Of a stretch of 64,000 nt of DNA, positions 9,028-20,379 are shown in pieces. The notes beneath the pieces are model-generated. The model was not told where the DNA came from, made no database searches, and saw only the letters and a list, made by a program, of their open reading frames with translations. Made by a program: the position numbers and the translations under genes. The first letter of the stretch is position 1; every line of letters starts with the position of its first letter. The stretch is from Selaginella moellendorffii (Eukaryota; Streptophyta; Lycopodiopsida; Selaginellales; Selaginellaceae), in NCBI RefSeq assembly GCF_000143415.4, contig NW_003314378.1:265039-329038 (forward strand), read 5' to 3'.

Positions 9028-10530
9028 ATGGCAGCCACTGTTCCTACAAATCCGCCTCCAAATCCACCACCTATTTCCCCTCCCATCACAAATCCGACTG
9101 TGCCTACAGCGGATATCGTTTCAGTGGACGCAAATCCACCAAAATTTGATGGGAGCAACTGGTGCTTCTGGAAGACAAAATTCGAATCCTATATGGATGA
9201 ACGAGGCCTCTGGGACATCACCACAGGAACTGAGACACTTCCAGATACAGCTACAGTGGATGAAACTGCGAAGTATCGCAAGAAGGACCGGAGAGCTTTG
9301 GGCAAATTCCATGCAGCGCTGGAGGGGCGAGAATTTCATTGCATTGGACGGTGCAAGAGTGCAAAGGAAGCGTGGGAGGCCATGAAGCAGACTTACCAGA
9401 TCCCTTCAACATCCCATCGCATTTTTTTACGGAAGCAGCTTCATGCACTGGTGATGGCTGAAGGGGACGACCTCAAGGATCATCTTGCTGCAGCGAGAAC
9501 AATCTTAGATGATCTTAAGGATGTGGGAGCAAACATAGAGGATGAAGAAGAAGCAGAGCTGGTGCTCGTCACACTTCCTCCATCCTTTGATCCTCTCATA
9601 CGTAACAGCCTCCAGGACGATGATCTGAGACGAAGAGCAACAACAGGATCAGAGGCCGTTGCATTCTACTCTTCTCTCAGGAAAGAAACAGTGAACAAAG
9701 GGAAACAAGGAGCCTCTTCATCCAAGAAGCCCAAGTGTTCTCATTGCAACAAGAAAGGCCATGACGAAGCTCAATGCTGGGTGAAAAATCCATCTCTCAA
9801 GCCTGTAAGGAACAATGCAAAGAAAAAGGTGGTACACGCCTTCATCTTGTCACGAGCTATGGCAGTGGCAGCACTGTCTACAGAGTGCATCTACCTGGAT
9901 TCTGCTGCTACAGACCATATGTTCAACAGTGATAAGTACTTTGAAGCCTATGATCCTACAGCCACAGAGGAGTATGTCATCGTTGGCAATGCCCAGCAGC
10001 TTGCTGTGAAAGGAATTGGAACCATCAAGTTGACTTTACCACAAGGAATAGTCGTAAAGATCCACAAGGTTATTCCTGGTTTATGTGCTAATTTGTTCTC
10101 TGTGGGACAATTTGCTGAGGATGGGTATCAGTTCGCCATTACACCTCCCTTACCATGCTGCCAGATCTTGCTGGACGGAGTCTGGGCCTACACGCACAAA
10201 AGACAACGACCAGTCACTCACTGGAGCTTTGGCACGCACGCCTGGGGCATCCTAGTGCTGATAGAATCAAGCATCTCGCACGCGAGCAGATGGTTGAAGG
10301 TCTAGACCTGGACCCAAGAGCAGTTCTTCCATTGTGCCAGGGCTGTCAGCTAGGAAAATCTACTCGCCAACCTTTCCCCAAGACTGGAGCATCTCGAGGA
10401 ACTTGTACACACTGATGTGTGTGGCCCGATGGCCACCACAGCAGTGGGAGGTATCCAATACTTTATCAGTTTCATTGATGACTACAGTCGTCGCACTATG
10501 ATCTACCCTATGGCTCGCAAATCCCAATCG
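9028..10530 (+). pseudogene. Copia-1 gag, protease and integrase N-terminal half, inverted block
   Basis: ATG at 9028 opens a gag frame with a Pro-rich start, the UBN2-type gag core (FDGSNWCFWKTKFESYM) and a CCHC knuckle (CSHCNKKGHDEAQC). A protease-like YLDSAATDHM and the gag-pre-integrase zinc motif (LWHARLGHPS ... CQGCQLGK) follow, then VCGPM with the first integrase Asp just before it, and FIDDYSRRT. Frame changes near 10160-10200 and 10400 break it. It stops in the middle of integrase at about 10530, where leader sequence of the opposite orientation begins. Confidence 0.88.
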
Positions 10531-10656
10531 TTACACCCTCTTGCAAGGCCTGGAGCGCTTGGATTAGGGCATGCCTCTGTCCGGAGGCTCCGATTCACCC
10601 TAGCAAGTGTTGCCCTGATCCTATGGTTTCGAATTCTTCTCGCTCTCCCAGGCATT

Positions 10657-10668
10657 GCTCTGATACCA
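10657..10668 (-). other. Copia-1 primer binding site
   Basis: Minus strand TGGTATCAGAGC, the classical complement of the initiator Met-tRNA 3' region used by plant Copia elements. It lies directly inside the right-hand LTR, which fixes the element orientation. Confidence 0.9.
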
Positions 10669-10805
10669 TCTAACGAAAGGTGAAACCGTGTGATGGTGCT
10701 CAAGATCCGTCATAGCATATATGAAAATGTACATACGTGTGACATGGTGAACCGATGAAGACTCGTGTCTCTCCACGTGGACTAGCCACGTGGCACAGGG
10801 CCACA
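10669..10805 (-). repeat. Copia-1 5' LTR
   Basis: On the minus strand it starts TGTGGCCCTG (the GTTGAGA of the other LTR is missing) and ends CACCTTTCGTTAGA before the primer binding site. Confidence 0.85.
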
Positions 10806-11935
10806 GTTGCTGATCTCTCTATCTCTTGAAGCGCCCGAAGAGACAACGCATGTTACTTTCGATGAATCGGCTGTTTCCCTCCCACAACCGGCCAAGACAC
10901 ACAACTCGGCTTGCAAAAATGGCGAAGAGGTTTGCAATTTTTTTTTTCCTTCTCTATATACTGAAGTCTCAAGCTTGCAGGGGTGCCAGAATGCTGAAAC
11001 GGATTCTACCAGCCGGTGAGCTTGTTTTCTCGCGTGGCTATTGGTGAAATTCATGGTGTTCTTGCTTTTTAAGGTTGCTTCGACTCGACTATGCTGCCGC
11101 GATGCGTCCCCATCCTGAGAAGGTGCAAAGCTTACTTGCTAATTTTTGTAGATCTTCTAAGCTTTGCTGTTTACAGGCTCAAAGAGGGGGTGAAGATGAT
11201 TTCTTCACTGAAGGCTCCTGGATGGGTGTTGCTGATGGTGTTGGGGGCTGGGCCGGAGAAGGTAAGAAAAATCTTTCTTTGAGTATGTTTCTTCAAAAGA
11301 GTTTTTACTGGTTTTCAGGCATTGATTCGGGGATGTATTCTCGGGAGCTTATGGGACATTGTAAGGCATTGGTTGTAAACAGCAAAGGGAAACTGGACCC
11401 CAAGGACGTGCTTGTCAAAGCCGCCGGCAGTACAAAGGCCCAGGGATCAGCAACGGTCCTTGTGGCTGCATTGTTTGAGCAAGTAAGCTAGTCGGATTTG
11501 ATGTTTGAGTCTGAGTCGGGTCATATATTTCAGACATGTACGCAGCAAAATTGGGAGACTTGGGTTCATCATAGTTCGCAATTGGGAGCCCATGCAGCAT
11601 AGTTTTAACTTTCCGTTTCAAGTTGGAACTTTTGGTGACCATCTTTTCCCTTAACTTTGCTAATTTTCCGTCTACAGGAATTCAAGATCCCTGTCTGCAA
11701 GGGGGACATCATTGTTTTGGGAACTGATGGCCTTTTTGACAATCTCTTCAACGACGACATAATCGAAGTTCTTAAAAAATCTCTTGGGTCCGACCAAGTC
11801 AACTTGAAAGTGAACTCTCGCTGTTGAAGAATCTCAAGATTGCTAATATTCTCTTCACTTTACAGGCATGTAGCTGGGGCGCAGGCCGAGCGTTTGGACA
11901 ATTGGAGCGGTGGAAAGCGACGTGATATTTGAGTC

Positions 11936-12239
11936 GCGAAGGGTAAACTTTTCAAGCAGTTTTTGCGGAGGCCAGTGTATAGGCCGCGGTATTTCCGGTT
12001 CTTACGCTAATTGAGCACCCTTTTGATTGGCTCATCTTCGTGTCTTTGGTGTCCAGCCTTCATTAGAAACTGGTTTAAATCGCAGGTAACTGCTGCTGAA
12101 TCTTCCTTTAAGAAATCAAGGTTTTGTTCCATCAGAAGGTTCACAGCCTGGAAGTTCTAGCCTCACTGGAGATTGAACTCCGGACAGGACAGGTATCTCT
12201 TCTGTTTAGAGGGAACTGCTCAGGGTGTTAGACGTGCCA
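11936..12239. other. Spacer between PP2C-A and the LRR-like block
   Basis: Holds the PP2C 3' flank, which has homologues at the same place in the other units. I see no coding sequence. Confidence 0.5.
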
Positions 12240-12814
12240 GGGAATCAGTTCAGCTGGACGATCACGAGCCGGCAACATGATCTCTGGCTCGTCCTTCTCG
12301 GGGGTACATGGAGCTGCTAGGCCTTTGGCGCGATGGGATCTTTCGCGACTGCGTGGCTCTCCAGGAGCTCTTCAACAGTCTCACTCCCCCATCCAGCAGC
12401 AAACTCCGGAATCTCATGCTCGGCTCTACATCTCTCAGCCATCCAAGTGGGTGTGCGGGCTTGGAAGTGCTCGAACAACGTTTCGGAAGAGCTGTGTGGG
12501 CCGTATCTTGTCTCTCAGCTTGGGCAGACTCTTTGAGTTTACTCGGATCTCTCGGAGAACCGGTTGGAGGGGCTGGTTCTGAAGGACTAAGTGGTGGAAA
12601 CCCTGCTACGGTCGGATAGCAACAAAGAGCTCACGGAGAACAGCTTGAAGGACAGCTCCAGGCAAGCTCGTGTGGAGGATCCTTGGATACCGCTCTCGTC
12701 CCAGTACCGTGAGACTCCACCAGAAAGATGGTGAGCGACGAAGGCAATTGGCTGGAGCCGTGACTTCCTTCTTCGTCTCGAGTATTTGGTCGCGTGTCCC
12801 GTCCACATGGTAAG
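12240..12814 (+). pseudogene. LRR-like remnant / exon upstream of FUT-B
   Basis: Scattered leucine-rich-repeat-like strings in different frames: GNMISGSSFSG, CVALQELFNSL, SSSKLRNLMLGSTSLS and LSENRLEGLVLKD. No continuous frame or kinase domain remains. Its last part ends at the donor CCACATG|GTAAGC; an acceptor (CTCCAG) lies just before the FUT exon, so it may now serve as a 5' exon of FUT. Origin from an LRR receptor gene is a weak inference. Confidence 0.35.
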
Positions 12815-12955
12815 CCACGGAATTGTTTCTTAGTTGCTCAAATCTTAATTCTTTCTGATCTCCAGGTTGGTAATCACCATCACCAACTAAGAGGAATTTT
12901 TTGCTTTGAGGTGGAGTTCGGTAGGCGACGAAGAAAAACTTTCCAGGATGGGAGG

Positions 12956-14250
12956 ATGAAAAGTTACAGCCCGAGCTTGCTGTTCTTCGTGCTCCTCTTC
13001 TCCGCTGCGGCACTGCTACTCGTATGGGTTCTCGACATAAATTCCGACTCCGCGATGATGTCCCGGAGCCGAACTATGGGATCAAACTTCCGCATCAGCA
13101 ACAACACCACAAGCTACAAGGGCAGCGACACTTGCAGGAGTAGGAACGAGTACGACTTCTACAGCCGCCGAAGATCGACGAGCTTCGAGCCATCCGAGTC
13201 GCTCCACCGGAAAATCCTAGAGTACGAGGCTTTGCACGGGAGGTGCGCTCCGGGGCCCGAGCAGTGCGCGAACTGTAGTACATGCGGCTACCTCGTCAAT
13301 GTTCCCGCCAGCCAGGGGATCGGCAACAAGGTGGTGGCTATAGTAGCAGCGTTTCTCTACGCGCTGCTCACCGACAGGACGATGTTGATCGCGAGGTTGG
13401 AGAACCTGGACACGCTCTTCTGCGAGCCGTTTCCATCCAGCTCCTGGCTGCTGCCGTCGAGCTGGAAGCACCTCGAGTTGGCGCCGTGGGACGCCTCCAA
13501 GTGGATTGGGAGCCTGGCGGGATCGCCCAACTGCAGCCGCGGCGTCGACGTGAGCTTCCCCGAGGTGGTGGTGGCCTAGGACAAGGCCTTCTTCTGCCAA
13601 GACCACAGCAGGAGGCCATCTTCCATCTCCTGGTGAGGTACCGGTTGCTTCCCAGTGACTTCGTGTGGGACAAGGCGGCCAGGTACTACGACGCGTACCT
13701 GGCCCAGGCCGAGCTTCTAGTTGGGGTCCAGCTGCGAAGCCACATCTGCCCAACCTCGCCGAGGATACGTTCGACTGCCTGGTGCAACAAGGCCCGCTCG
13801 CAAACACCACCCAGGAGCGAGCTCCCAGATCGTCGGTGAGGAAGAACAGCAAGAAGGTGGCGGTGTTGGTGGTGTCGCTCAATTCGCAGTACTCGGAGAC
13901 GCTCAAGAGCAAGGTGCTGGGATACGATCTAGCGGACGGTTCCTCGGTGTCCATCCACCAGCCGAGCGTGGAGGGGGTGCAAAACACAGGGAACTTGGAT
14001 CACGACGCACAGGCGGTGATGGAGATCTACTTGCTGTCGATGAGCGATGTCCTGGTGACGAGCCCGCAATCCACGTTTGGCTACTCGGCGGCAGGGGTGG
14101 CGGGCGTGCGGCCCGTGCAGTTTGTGTGCGACCAGAGAGCGTGGTTTGCTCGGTGAGGGAGACGATGGAGCCGTGCTACCACGTTTATCCGGCTCAGTTC
14201 GCGTTGGGCAACATTGAAAAGTGCGAATGCGGCGTGGGTTCAAGCTTTTA
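12956..14250 (+). pseudogene. Fucosyltransferase GT37, copy B, broken
   Basis: Codons 1-207 follow copy A closely (start MKSYSP, anchor, GIGNK). A deletion then joins VVVA to a TAG at about 13577-13579, removing the segment from YLDYNYRDQ up to the QQEAIFHLL region apart from a short piece. Further small deletions (missing WFS near 13747, and CDQ followed directly by RAW near 14140) change frame again, and the stop region is altered. The STFGY motif keeps the Gly that copy A lost. Not functional. Confidence 0.92.
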
Positions 14251-14586
14251 AGATTTTATTTTCTTTCTCGTGATAGATTTCTAAGTTGCTCCTTGGCTGC
14301 ATGATGCAACTCTAGCGTCTTTTGTAGATTTGCGTGGTCAGCTAGCTCATGCTCTTGGCCCACGCAAAGTTGCGCCAAGGCTGCCTTGAAATCCCACATA
14401 CACGGAAAAGGTAATTTGGTGCCAAGAGCTTATAGACTTTGAATGGCGAACTGTCGTTTTGTCCAGGACTTTGAAAAGCTGCTCGTATAGTGTTCTGGCT
14501 TGGAAGCTAACGAGTCTTGTTTTGACAGATGGCACGCGCAAAGGACTTGACTGTTTACCAAGCCCGGTGGAGAACTTTTGTGTGAA

Positions 14587-14592
14587 TATAAA
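14587..14592 (+). promoter_or_regulatory. TATA box of peptide gene B
   Basis: TATAAA in the conserved context GTGAATATAAAACACTGG. Confidence 0.4.
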
Positions 14593-14667
14593 ACACTGGA
14601 GGCCCATTGGATCCAATCGTATCGGAGCAAGCACAGCTCTTGGTTCTTATACAACGATATCATCACT

Positions 14668-14930
14668 ATGTTTAGTGCTTTTGTGGCTGGAATGGATCGT
14701 GCAAAGATACTTCTTGCCATCGCATTGGTGATCATGATCAGCGGCAACATCGAATGTTGCAGGCCGCGTTTTCGGTGATGAGCCGGCAGGCCGAGCTTTT
14801 CAATTCCGAATTGCGCCTTCCTGTTGTTAACAAGATCCACACTCTTCTCGAAAGAACCTCCCGGAGAATGCTCATCCAGGGTCAGCCCACGCCAGCTCCC
14901 GGGCCTTCCGGGTGCTGCCACGATAATTGA
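14668..14930 (+). pseudogene. IDA-like peptide precursor, copy B, frameshifted
   Basis: The signal peptide is intact (MFSAFVAGMDRAKILLAIAL). Four bases are lost at the CRPGSF position (GGCCGCG against GGCCGGGCTCG), so the frame ends at RPRFR and a stop near 14778. The C-terminal core (PAPGPSGCCHD) survives in another frame to 14930. The only broken member of the seven. Confidence 0.65.
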
Positions 14931-15089
14931 AGAGGCGGACAGCCACGTGGCTGACACGTCACGCTGGGCAGGCTCTTTTCATCTAAATCCTCCACCTTCC
15001 CCACCTCCGCTCCCTCCCATTACAGTCACACATCAATTTACAGCTTGCGTCCAGGAGGCGGTTGTCTCACCAGGTGAAGGGAAATGATA

Positions 15090-15637
15090 AAGGCAACTTT
15101 CCATTTTTCCTTGACTTGAGAGCTGCGTGGAATTCCCAGAAGTTCCAGTCCAGCAAGTAAAGTCTCCACAAGACTTTCAGGGATGTCTTGTACAGCTGCG
15201 AACAATCAGCCGTGGTGGTGGCTTGCCCTTGTTCTGGCGAGAAGATCTGCAAAGAGGAGCGGCTGCAGTGAGTCTTGAAGATTCGCAGGTCGTTCGGATT
15301 GGGCATTGGGCAGCAATGGCAAAGGCAGATTTTCTCCCACTTGACGTGATGGAGTCTCATTGGAATGCACGTCTGGTGAGATGATCAGCGCCTTGGAGAC
15401 AGGATTGTAGACCTTGTAAGCCTTGTGTTCAATGCCATAGCCTAGGAAAATGCCTCGTTCGCTTGTTGGAGAGTTATAGAGGGGATATGGACGCCATGGA
15501 AGGTGCGCTAATCCATTCGAATTCCACTTTGTGCAAGAACCCTTGACAATCCTGGACCTCAACATTGGCAAGCACTTAAACGCGTCTTTTGGTACTTCCG
15601 AGATACGTTTTCTTACGGTCTTAAGGCCACGAGTCAA
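15090..15637 (-). pseudogene. Copia integrase-tail/linker remnant (copy B)
   Basis: Minus frame with FLGYGIEHKAYKVYNPVSK and IISPDVHSNETPS; the linker is shorter than in A because a Pro/Ala-rich stretch is missing. Confidence 0.65.
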
Positions 15638-15644
15638 GCTTACT

Positions 15645-15890
15645 GGGCTGGCTTTGGCTAAATTGTTTAGCCTTCACAATGCAGTTAGCAGCAAGAAGAA
15701 GAGCGTCGTTGCCTGCTCCAGCTGTGAGGCGGAGGCTAGTTCCGCATGCAAAGAGGCCATCTGGCGTCGCCGCCTCCTCAACGACACCCCGCCCAACACC
15801 AATCTACTGTGAGAATCAAGGCTACGTCGCCTCGAGCAAACATCACAAGATTAATTCCCGGACGAAACACGCACCACGCTGGGAGACACG
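15645..15890 (+). pseudogene. Copia RNase H remnant (copy B)
   Basis: Plus frame with SSKKKSVVACSSCEAEASS, ACKEAIW, and, after a frameshift, YCENQGYVASSKHHKINSR. It keeps the order that is flipped in copy A. Confidence 0.7.
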
Positions 15891-16269
15891 TCCAGTTCTT
15901 TCCATGTTCTTGTGATTCCAATCTCGATAATGCAATCTTAATTGAACATCACAACAGCCTGGAAATCGAGTCCACTGCTTCATCCCACCAAACAATCTGA
16001 TCTCGTGCACAGCATGAAACGAACTCTCCTGATAGAGCCATACAGAACCTTCTCATGTCCAGCCACTTGATTATTCTATGCAGCACACTCAAATACGTCC
16101 AGGTAAATCTCGAAATCCTCTCAAAGTAGGCTAAAGGAGATACTTTCTCATCTTGCCAAAAGCCCCTTCTAACAGGGTTAGAGAGGGCTTGGGTGAGTTG
16201 GCAAGGTGTAGTTTTGGTCTTTCCCTTGAAAGATCATGGACCTCACTTCACTACAGTGTCACCTTTAGC
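15891..16269. other. Non-coding spacer (copy B)
   Basis: Same spacer as at 3411-3749; no gene seen. Confidence 0.5.
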
Positions 16270-16610
16270 CCATTACAATGCTGCATAAAGGGATCACTGC
16301 GTTTGCTCATTGTGGCGAGGGCGAGAAAGTCCTCGATGGGAGCGTGGAAGGTGACACTCCGGCCTGCGCCTACATCAGCTCCGTGAATCGCAACAAGGAT
16401 TTCTTTCTTCTCGTGACAGGGGATTTTAGGATCGCGCCAGGCAGGGTCTGCATGATCGATATGTTCGGCTGGAGAATGCCGAGGAATTGCTGCGTGCCAT
16501 GCCGTTTGTGACGGATGCTCTGGTTTGTAGGGTTTTGGTGGCATCTTGCCGATCGCATTACGATATATATCGGGCATTGGATGGCAAATCGCTCCAGGAG
16601 CGTGTTTAAA
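16270..16610 (+). pseudogene. PPR-protein fragment (copy B)
   Basis: Keeps ITAFAHCGEGEKVLDG and FLLVTGDFRIAPGRVCMIDMFG; lost bases after that put the AEELL region out of frame. Confidence 0.65.
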
Positions 16611-16757
16611 ATGGAAATTGGCGGGAAAGCGATGTGTTTGTTTTTTATTCTATCTAGCTGTGCTTACGAAAGTTTCCGAAAGGTAAGAGCTTTGGAAAAA
16701 TAATTTATTTATATATGTAACTTAGTCAAGTCAGCCTCGCAACCTTTGGAGAAACTT

Positions 16758-17423
16758 TCAAGTCATGCCGATGAGCTCTCTCAACTTCTGGATGAGACCA
16801 CGGTCGTCAATTTGGAACGCTTTCGCGATCACGTCGTCGTTGATTGGAGGATTGGAATCAAACACCGCCTTGGCCACCTGAGTCGCCCCGGGGTTTTGGC
16901 TGTTGAAGCCAGCCATCGCAACCGCAGGCTCCTTTCCAACGTTGAGCTGGAAGTGGACGAGTCCCCTAGGGAAGACGAACAGATCTCCAGGATAGAGCAT
17001 TTGGGCGAAGAGCTTGTTGTCCGGCAATGTGGTGACGAATCCGACTAAGAGGTTCCCGTGCACGAGGAAGAGCAGCTCGGATCCTCGGGGATGGACGTGG
17101 GGGGGATTGGTGCCGCCGGGAGCATAGTCGATGCGGGCAAAAGCTACACCAAAGGTGTTGAGACCGGGGAAATTGTTGACACTCGCCAGCGTGACGTTGG
17201 AGCCGAGCTTGTTGTCGGTGTTCCCGGGAGTCGCCAGCAGGCTCGACTTGAAGTCCTCGGCTTTCACATCGGCAGCCGCCTTGCAGACGACGCCATTCAC
17301 TTTGATCTTGGAGCCATTGTCTGCAACGCAAAAGTCCTGCAGCATATCTTCATCCGCGGCATGCACAAACAAGATGGAGCTGATTGCTAGGAGGAAGGAT
17401 AGAACAAAACGAAGATGAGCCAT
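16758..17423 (-). CDS. Germin-like protein (copy B, intact)
   Basis: A 221-residue secreted cupin, normal length for the family. Residues 1-22 are a signal peptide (cleavage near VHA|AD). Cys32 and Cys47 form the usual N-terminal disulphide; Asn76 (NVT) is a glycosylation site. Germin box 1 carries His109, His111 and Glu116; box 2 (GDLFVFPRGLVHFQLN) carries His157. These four bind the metal, usually manganese, in germins. Apoplastic; oxalate oxidase, superoxide dismutase or other activities are known in the family and cannot be told apart here. The start MAHLRF is chosen over an upstream in-frame Met because that Met overlaps the TATA box. Differs from C, D, E and G by Ile at 98. Confidence 0.95.
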   Translation of the reverse strand: MAHLRFVLSFLLAISSILFVHAADEDMLQDFCVADNGSKIKVNGVVCKAAADVKAEDFKSSLLATPGNTDNKLGSNVTLASVNNFPGLNTFGVAFARIDYAPGGTNPPHVHPRGSELLFLVHGNLLVGFVTTLPDNKLFAQMLYPGDLFVFPRGLVHFQLNVGKEPAVAMAGFNSQNPGATQVAKAVFDSNPPINDDVIAKAFQIDDRGLIQKLRELIGMT

Positions 17424-17470
17424 CTTGCGAGCTTGGAAAAGACTGATGGAGCTATATGAGGGAGGGGCAG

Positions 17471-17481
17471 GCATTTTATAG
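17471..17481 (-). promoter_or_regulatory. TATA box of GLP copy B
   Basis: CTATAAAATGC on the minus strand, about 50 bases before the ATG, implying a very short 5' leader. Confidence 0.75.
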
Positions 17482-18650
17482 CCGGAGGAGGGGAGGCGAG
17501 GTCCTTTGGATGACTTCGTCGTGAATCGTGCACGATTTTAGGTACACGGTCTTCTGTTCCCTTCTATTTCATTTTTTACTCTTGCTGTCCGCGTAACACA
17601 ATCTGATTTGTTTGCTGCCAAGTCGTCTCGGAAGTTTTCTTTTACCGGGCTTGTCTAGAGCCGTCAAAATCATCTTTTATGTGTGTAGATGATGACGACT
17701 GATGGTAAGAACCGGTCTCAGTGAAACTCGAGTTTTACACGGTCTTAAAAACTTGACACTAAATTGCTTTATTCTTCTACCAGAGACTTTTTATGTGTGG
17801 AGTTTTAACGGAATTATTATGGATTGTGTAGGTCCATTGCTGATACAAATAAACTATGGGTATATCGACCAAAGGTACGTCTATGTAGGTTATCAATTTT
17901 GCAGACAACTGTGTAGAAGGATAGTTGCTCACATAGTCATGAGACATACATAGTCATAGTCATTGTGATTATTGCTTGCATCATTGTCATGGGCAAAATA
18001 GAATGTTTATTGCTGCTACTTTATTAATCACTTTAATACAATAAACTTATGATATTAAAAAGTTTAATAATTTGTCCCACCATTGCAATCTAGGAAAGCA
18101 TCCAGTTGGGGTGGTGGGAGCGAACTAAGAAAACACTCCTGTGCTGCTGTGTGAGCATGTCAATCAGTCAGCTGACCTCAGTATCAGTGGTCGTGGGCAG
18201 TGCATTCTAAAGCTCTTGGACTTGTTGGGCAAAGTCGGGCACCCATGCTGGCATGACTTAGTCGTGGCCACAGTGAGTTCTGGTTGTTGATAGGAGTGTT
18301 GTAAGCAGCATACGCATCCTAGTCAGACATGAGGCGGTCAAGAACTCTTGGAATTCCCCGCCATACCATTTTGTCAAGGAAAAATCTAAACAGTACACCA
18401 CATTATTAAAGAATAGTTTGGCTGACCAAAATGTAATCGTTTGTACTACTCCTGTTCCATCTATGGTGCCCAATTGTGTAGTGCTGTTAACAATGTAGAG
18501 TTGGGAGGCACCATTAGTCATGTGGATGTCCTCCGCTGCTGCCTGGTTCCAGGAGCCCTTCTGCTGTTGTTAGTTGAGCCTGCAAAGTCCATTGCAATAT
18601 TAAAAACGTTTAATTGCCCAGCCAGTCTCACTGGTTTGATCGGTCAGTGT
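17482..18650. other. GLP upstream region and AT-rich spacer (copy B)
   Basis: Counterpart of 4929-6185, about 100 bases shorter. No gene seen. Confidence 0.6.
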
Positions 18651-20070
18651 ATAGTTTTATCTTAAGAGTAACATTCCACGAACTAGAGAGTAGAATTTAG
18701 CTGCTCAACCAAAGTCCCACCCATATCCATAACCCATGCCTTGTCCACCAGTGGAATCAACTCTCTGCGAGGAAAGAAAATAAGATCCAAGCACTAATCA
18801 CGCAAGTTTACCGCAGATCATGGCTCATAACGAGCAACGTCCTCTCCTTCTTTAAGCACGCGAGGTAAGAATGTAGCTTGGAATTTTTGGTGAGGTGTTG
18901 CTGATCTCTCTATCTCTTGAAGCGCCCGAAGAGACAACGCATGTTACTTTCGATGAATCGGCTGTTTCCCTCCCACAACCGGCCAAGACACACAACTCGG
19001 CTTGCAAAAATGGCGAAGAGGTTTGCAATTTTTTTTTTCCTTCTCTATATACTGAAGTCTCAAGCTTGCAAGGGTGCCAGAATGCTGAAACGGATTCTAC
19101 CAGCCAGTGAGCATGTTTACGTTTTGCGTGGCTACTGGTGAAATTCATGGTGTTCTTGCTTTTAAGGTTGCTTTGACTCAACTATGCTGCCGCGATGCGT
19201 CCCCATCCTGAGAAGGTGCAAAGCTTACTTGCTAATTTTTGTAGATCTTCTAAGCTTTGCTGTTTACAGGCTCAAAGAGGGGGTGAAGATGCCTTCGTCA
19301 CAGAAGGCTCCTGGATGGGTGTTGCTGATGGTGTTGGGGGCTGGGCCGGAGAAGGTAAGACAAATCTTTCTTTGAGTCTGTTTCTTCAAAAGAGTTTTTA
19401 CTGGTTTTCAGGCATTGATTCGGGGATGTATTCTCGGGAGCTTATGGGACACTGTGGCATTGGTTGTAAACAGCAAAGGGAAACCGGACCCCAAGGACGT
19501 CAGTACAAAGGCCCAGGGATCAGCAACGGTCCTTGTGGCTGCATTGTTTGAGCAAGTAAGCTAGTCGGATTTGATGTTTGAGGCTGAGTCGGGTCATATA
19601 TTTCAGACATGTACGCAGCAAACTTGGGAGACTTGGGTTCATCATAGTTCAAGCTCGGAGCCCATGCAGCATAGTTTTAACTTTCCGTTTCAAGTTGGAA
19701 CATTTGGTGACCATCCGACGGTTGCAGAGGTACTCTTGCTTTTCCCTTAACTTCGCTAATTTTCCGTCTACAGGAATTCAAGATCCCTGTCTGCAAGGGG
19801 GACATCATTGTTTTGGGAACTGATGGCCTTTTTGACAATCTCTTCAACAACGACATAGTCGAAGTTCTTAAAAAATCTGACCAAGTCAACTTGAAGGTGA
19901 ACTCTCGCTGTTGAAGAATCTCAAGATTGCTAATATTCTCTTCACTTTACAGGCATGTAGCTGGGGCGTAGGCCGAGCGTTTGGATAGCCCGTTTGCTAG
20001 GGGGGCTGCAAAGGCGAGAATGAATTGGAGCGGTGGAAAGCTGTTGTGGCGTTTGTGACGTGATATTTGA
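18651..20070 (+). pseudogene. PP2C phosphatase, copy B, broken
   Basis: Uninterrupted by Copia, so the exon order is clear: RLDYAAAMRPHPEK-like exon (the start is damaged), AQRGGEDAFVTEGSWMGVADGVGGW, GIDSGMYSRELMGHC, the EFKIPVCKGDIIVLGTDGLFDN exon and a short last exon. Lesions: loss of bases around the RELMGHC-VLVKAAG stretch, the two one-base deletions in the GDSGF exon also seen in A, C and E, and a shortened last exon lacking the final DD. Confidence 0.88.
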
Positions 20071-20379
20071 GTCGCGAAGGGTAAACTTTTCAAGCAGTTT
20101 TTGCGGAGGCCAGTGTAAATTGCTCAGGCCGCGGTATTTCCGGTTCTTACGCTAATTGAGGTATGACACCCTTTTGATTTTATTCTTCGTGTCTTTGGTG
20201 TCTAGCCTTCATTAGAAACTGGTTTAAATCGCAGGTAAATCTTCCTTTAAGAAATCAAGGTTTTATTCCATCAGAAGGTTCACAGCCTGGAAGTTCTAGC
20301 CTCACTGGAGATTGAACTCCGGACAGGACAGGTATCTCTTCTGTTTAGAGGGAACTGCTCAGGGTGTTAGACATGTCAG
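20071..20379. other. Spacer between PP2C-B and the LRR-like block
   Basis: PP2C 3' flank; counterpart of 11936-12239. No gene seen. Confidence 0.5.

Larger units (their letters stand above)
6434..10805 (-). mobile_element. Copia-1 LTR retrotransposon, internally rearranged
   Basis: A 4.37 kb element with 5-bp target duplications GTTGC at 6429-6433 and 10806-10810; the empty site is seen in the other PP2C copies (GGTGTTGCTGATC). By its LTRs and primer binding site the element reads on the minus strand: 5' LTR on the right, 3' LTR on the left. The RT/RNase H block (8211-6553) agrees with that. The integrase C-terminal block (8216-8992) and the gag-protease-integrase N-terminal block (about 9013-10530) both lie on the plus strand, each inverted where it stands. 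It cannot make a normal polyprotein in this form. Confidence 0.9.
6186..11935 (+). pseudogene. PP2C phosphatase (PPTC7-like), copy A, broken and interrupted by Copia-1
   Basis: Pieces of a multi-exon PPM-type Ser/Thr phosphatase. After the Copia insertion (6434-10805) the exons resume: a region with EAPEETTHVTFDESAV near 10830, RLDYAAAMRPHPEK near 11080, the metal-binding GGED and VADGVGGWAGEG at 11177-11262, and GMYSRELMGHC near 11330, separated by 50-60 bp introns with GT/AG ends. The exon that should carry GDSGF (from about 11534) has two one-base deletions and a further internal loss. The last exon lacks the part before and after the final DD motif. Besides the insertion, the copy cannot encode an active enzyme. 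Confidence 0.85.

Noticed and set aside
17058-17390. A 110-codon frame antisense to the GLP gene, open in every copy
   Set aside because: It is a shadow of the well conserved GLP coding sequence (GC-rich third positions); no homology or start context of its own.
17424-17474. N-terminal extension MPAPPSYSS... of the germin-like proteins
   Set aside because: Its ATG overlaps the TATA box (TATAAAATG), so it lies upstream of any likely transcription start, and MAHLRF begins a proper signal peptide.
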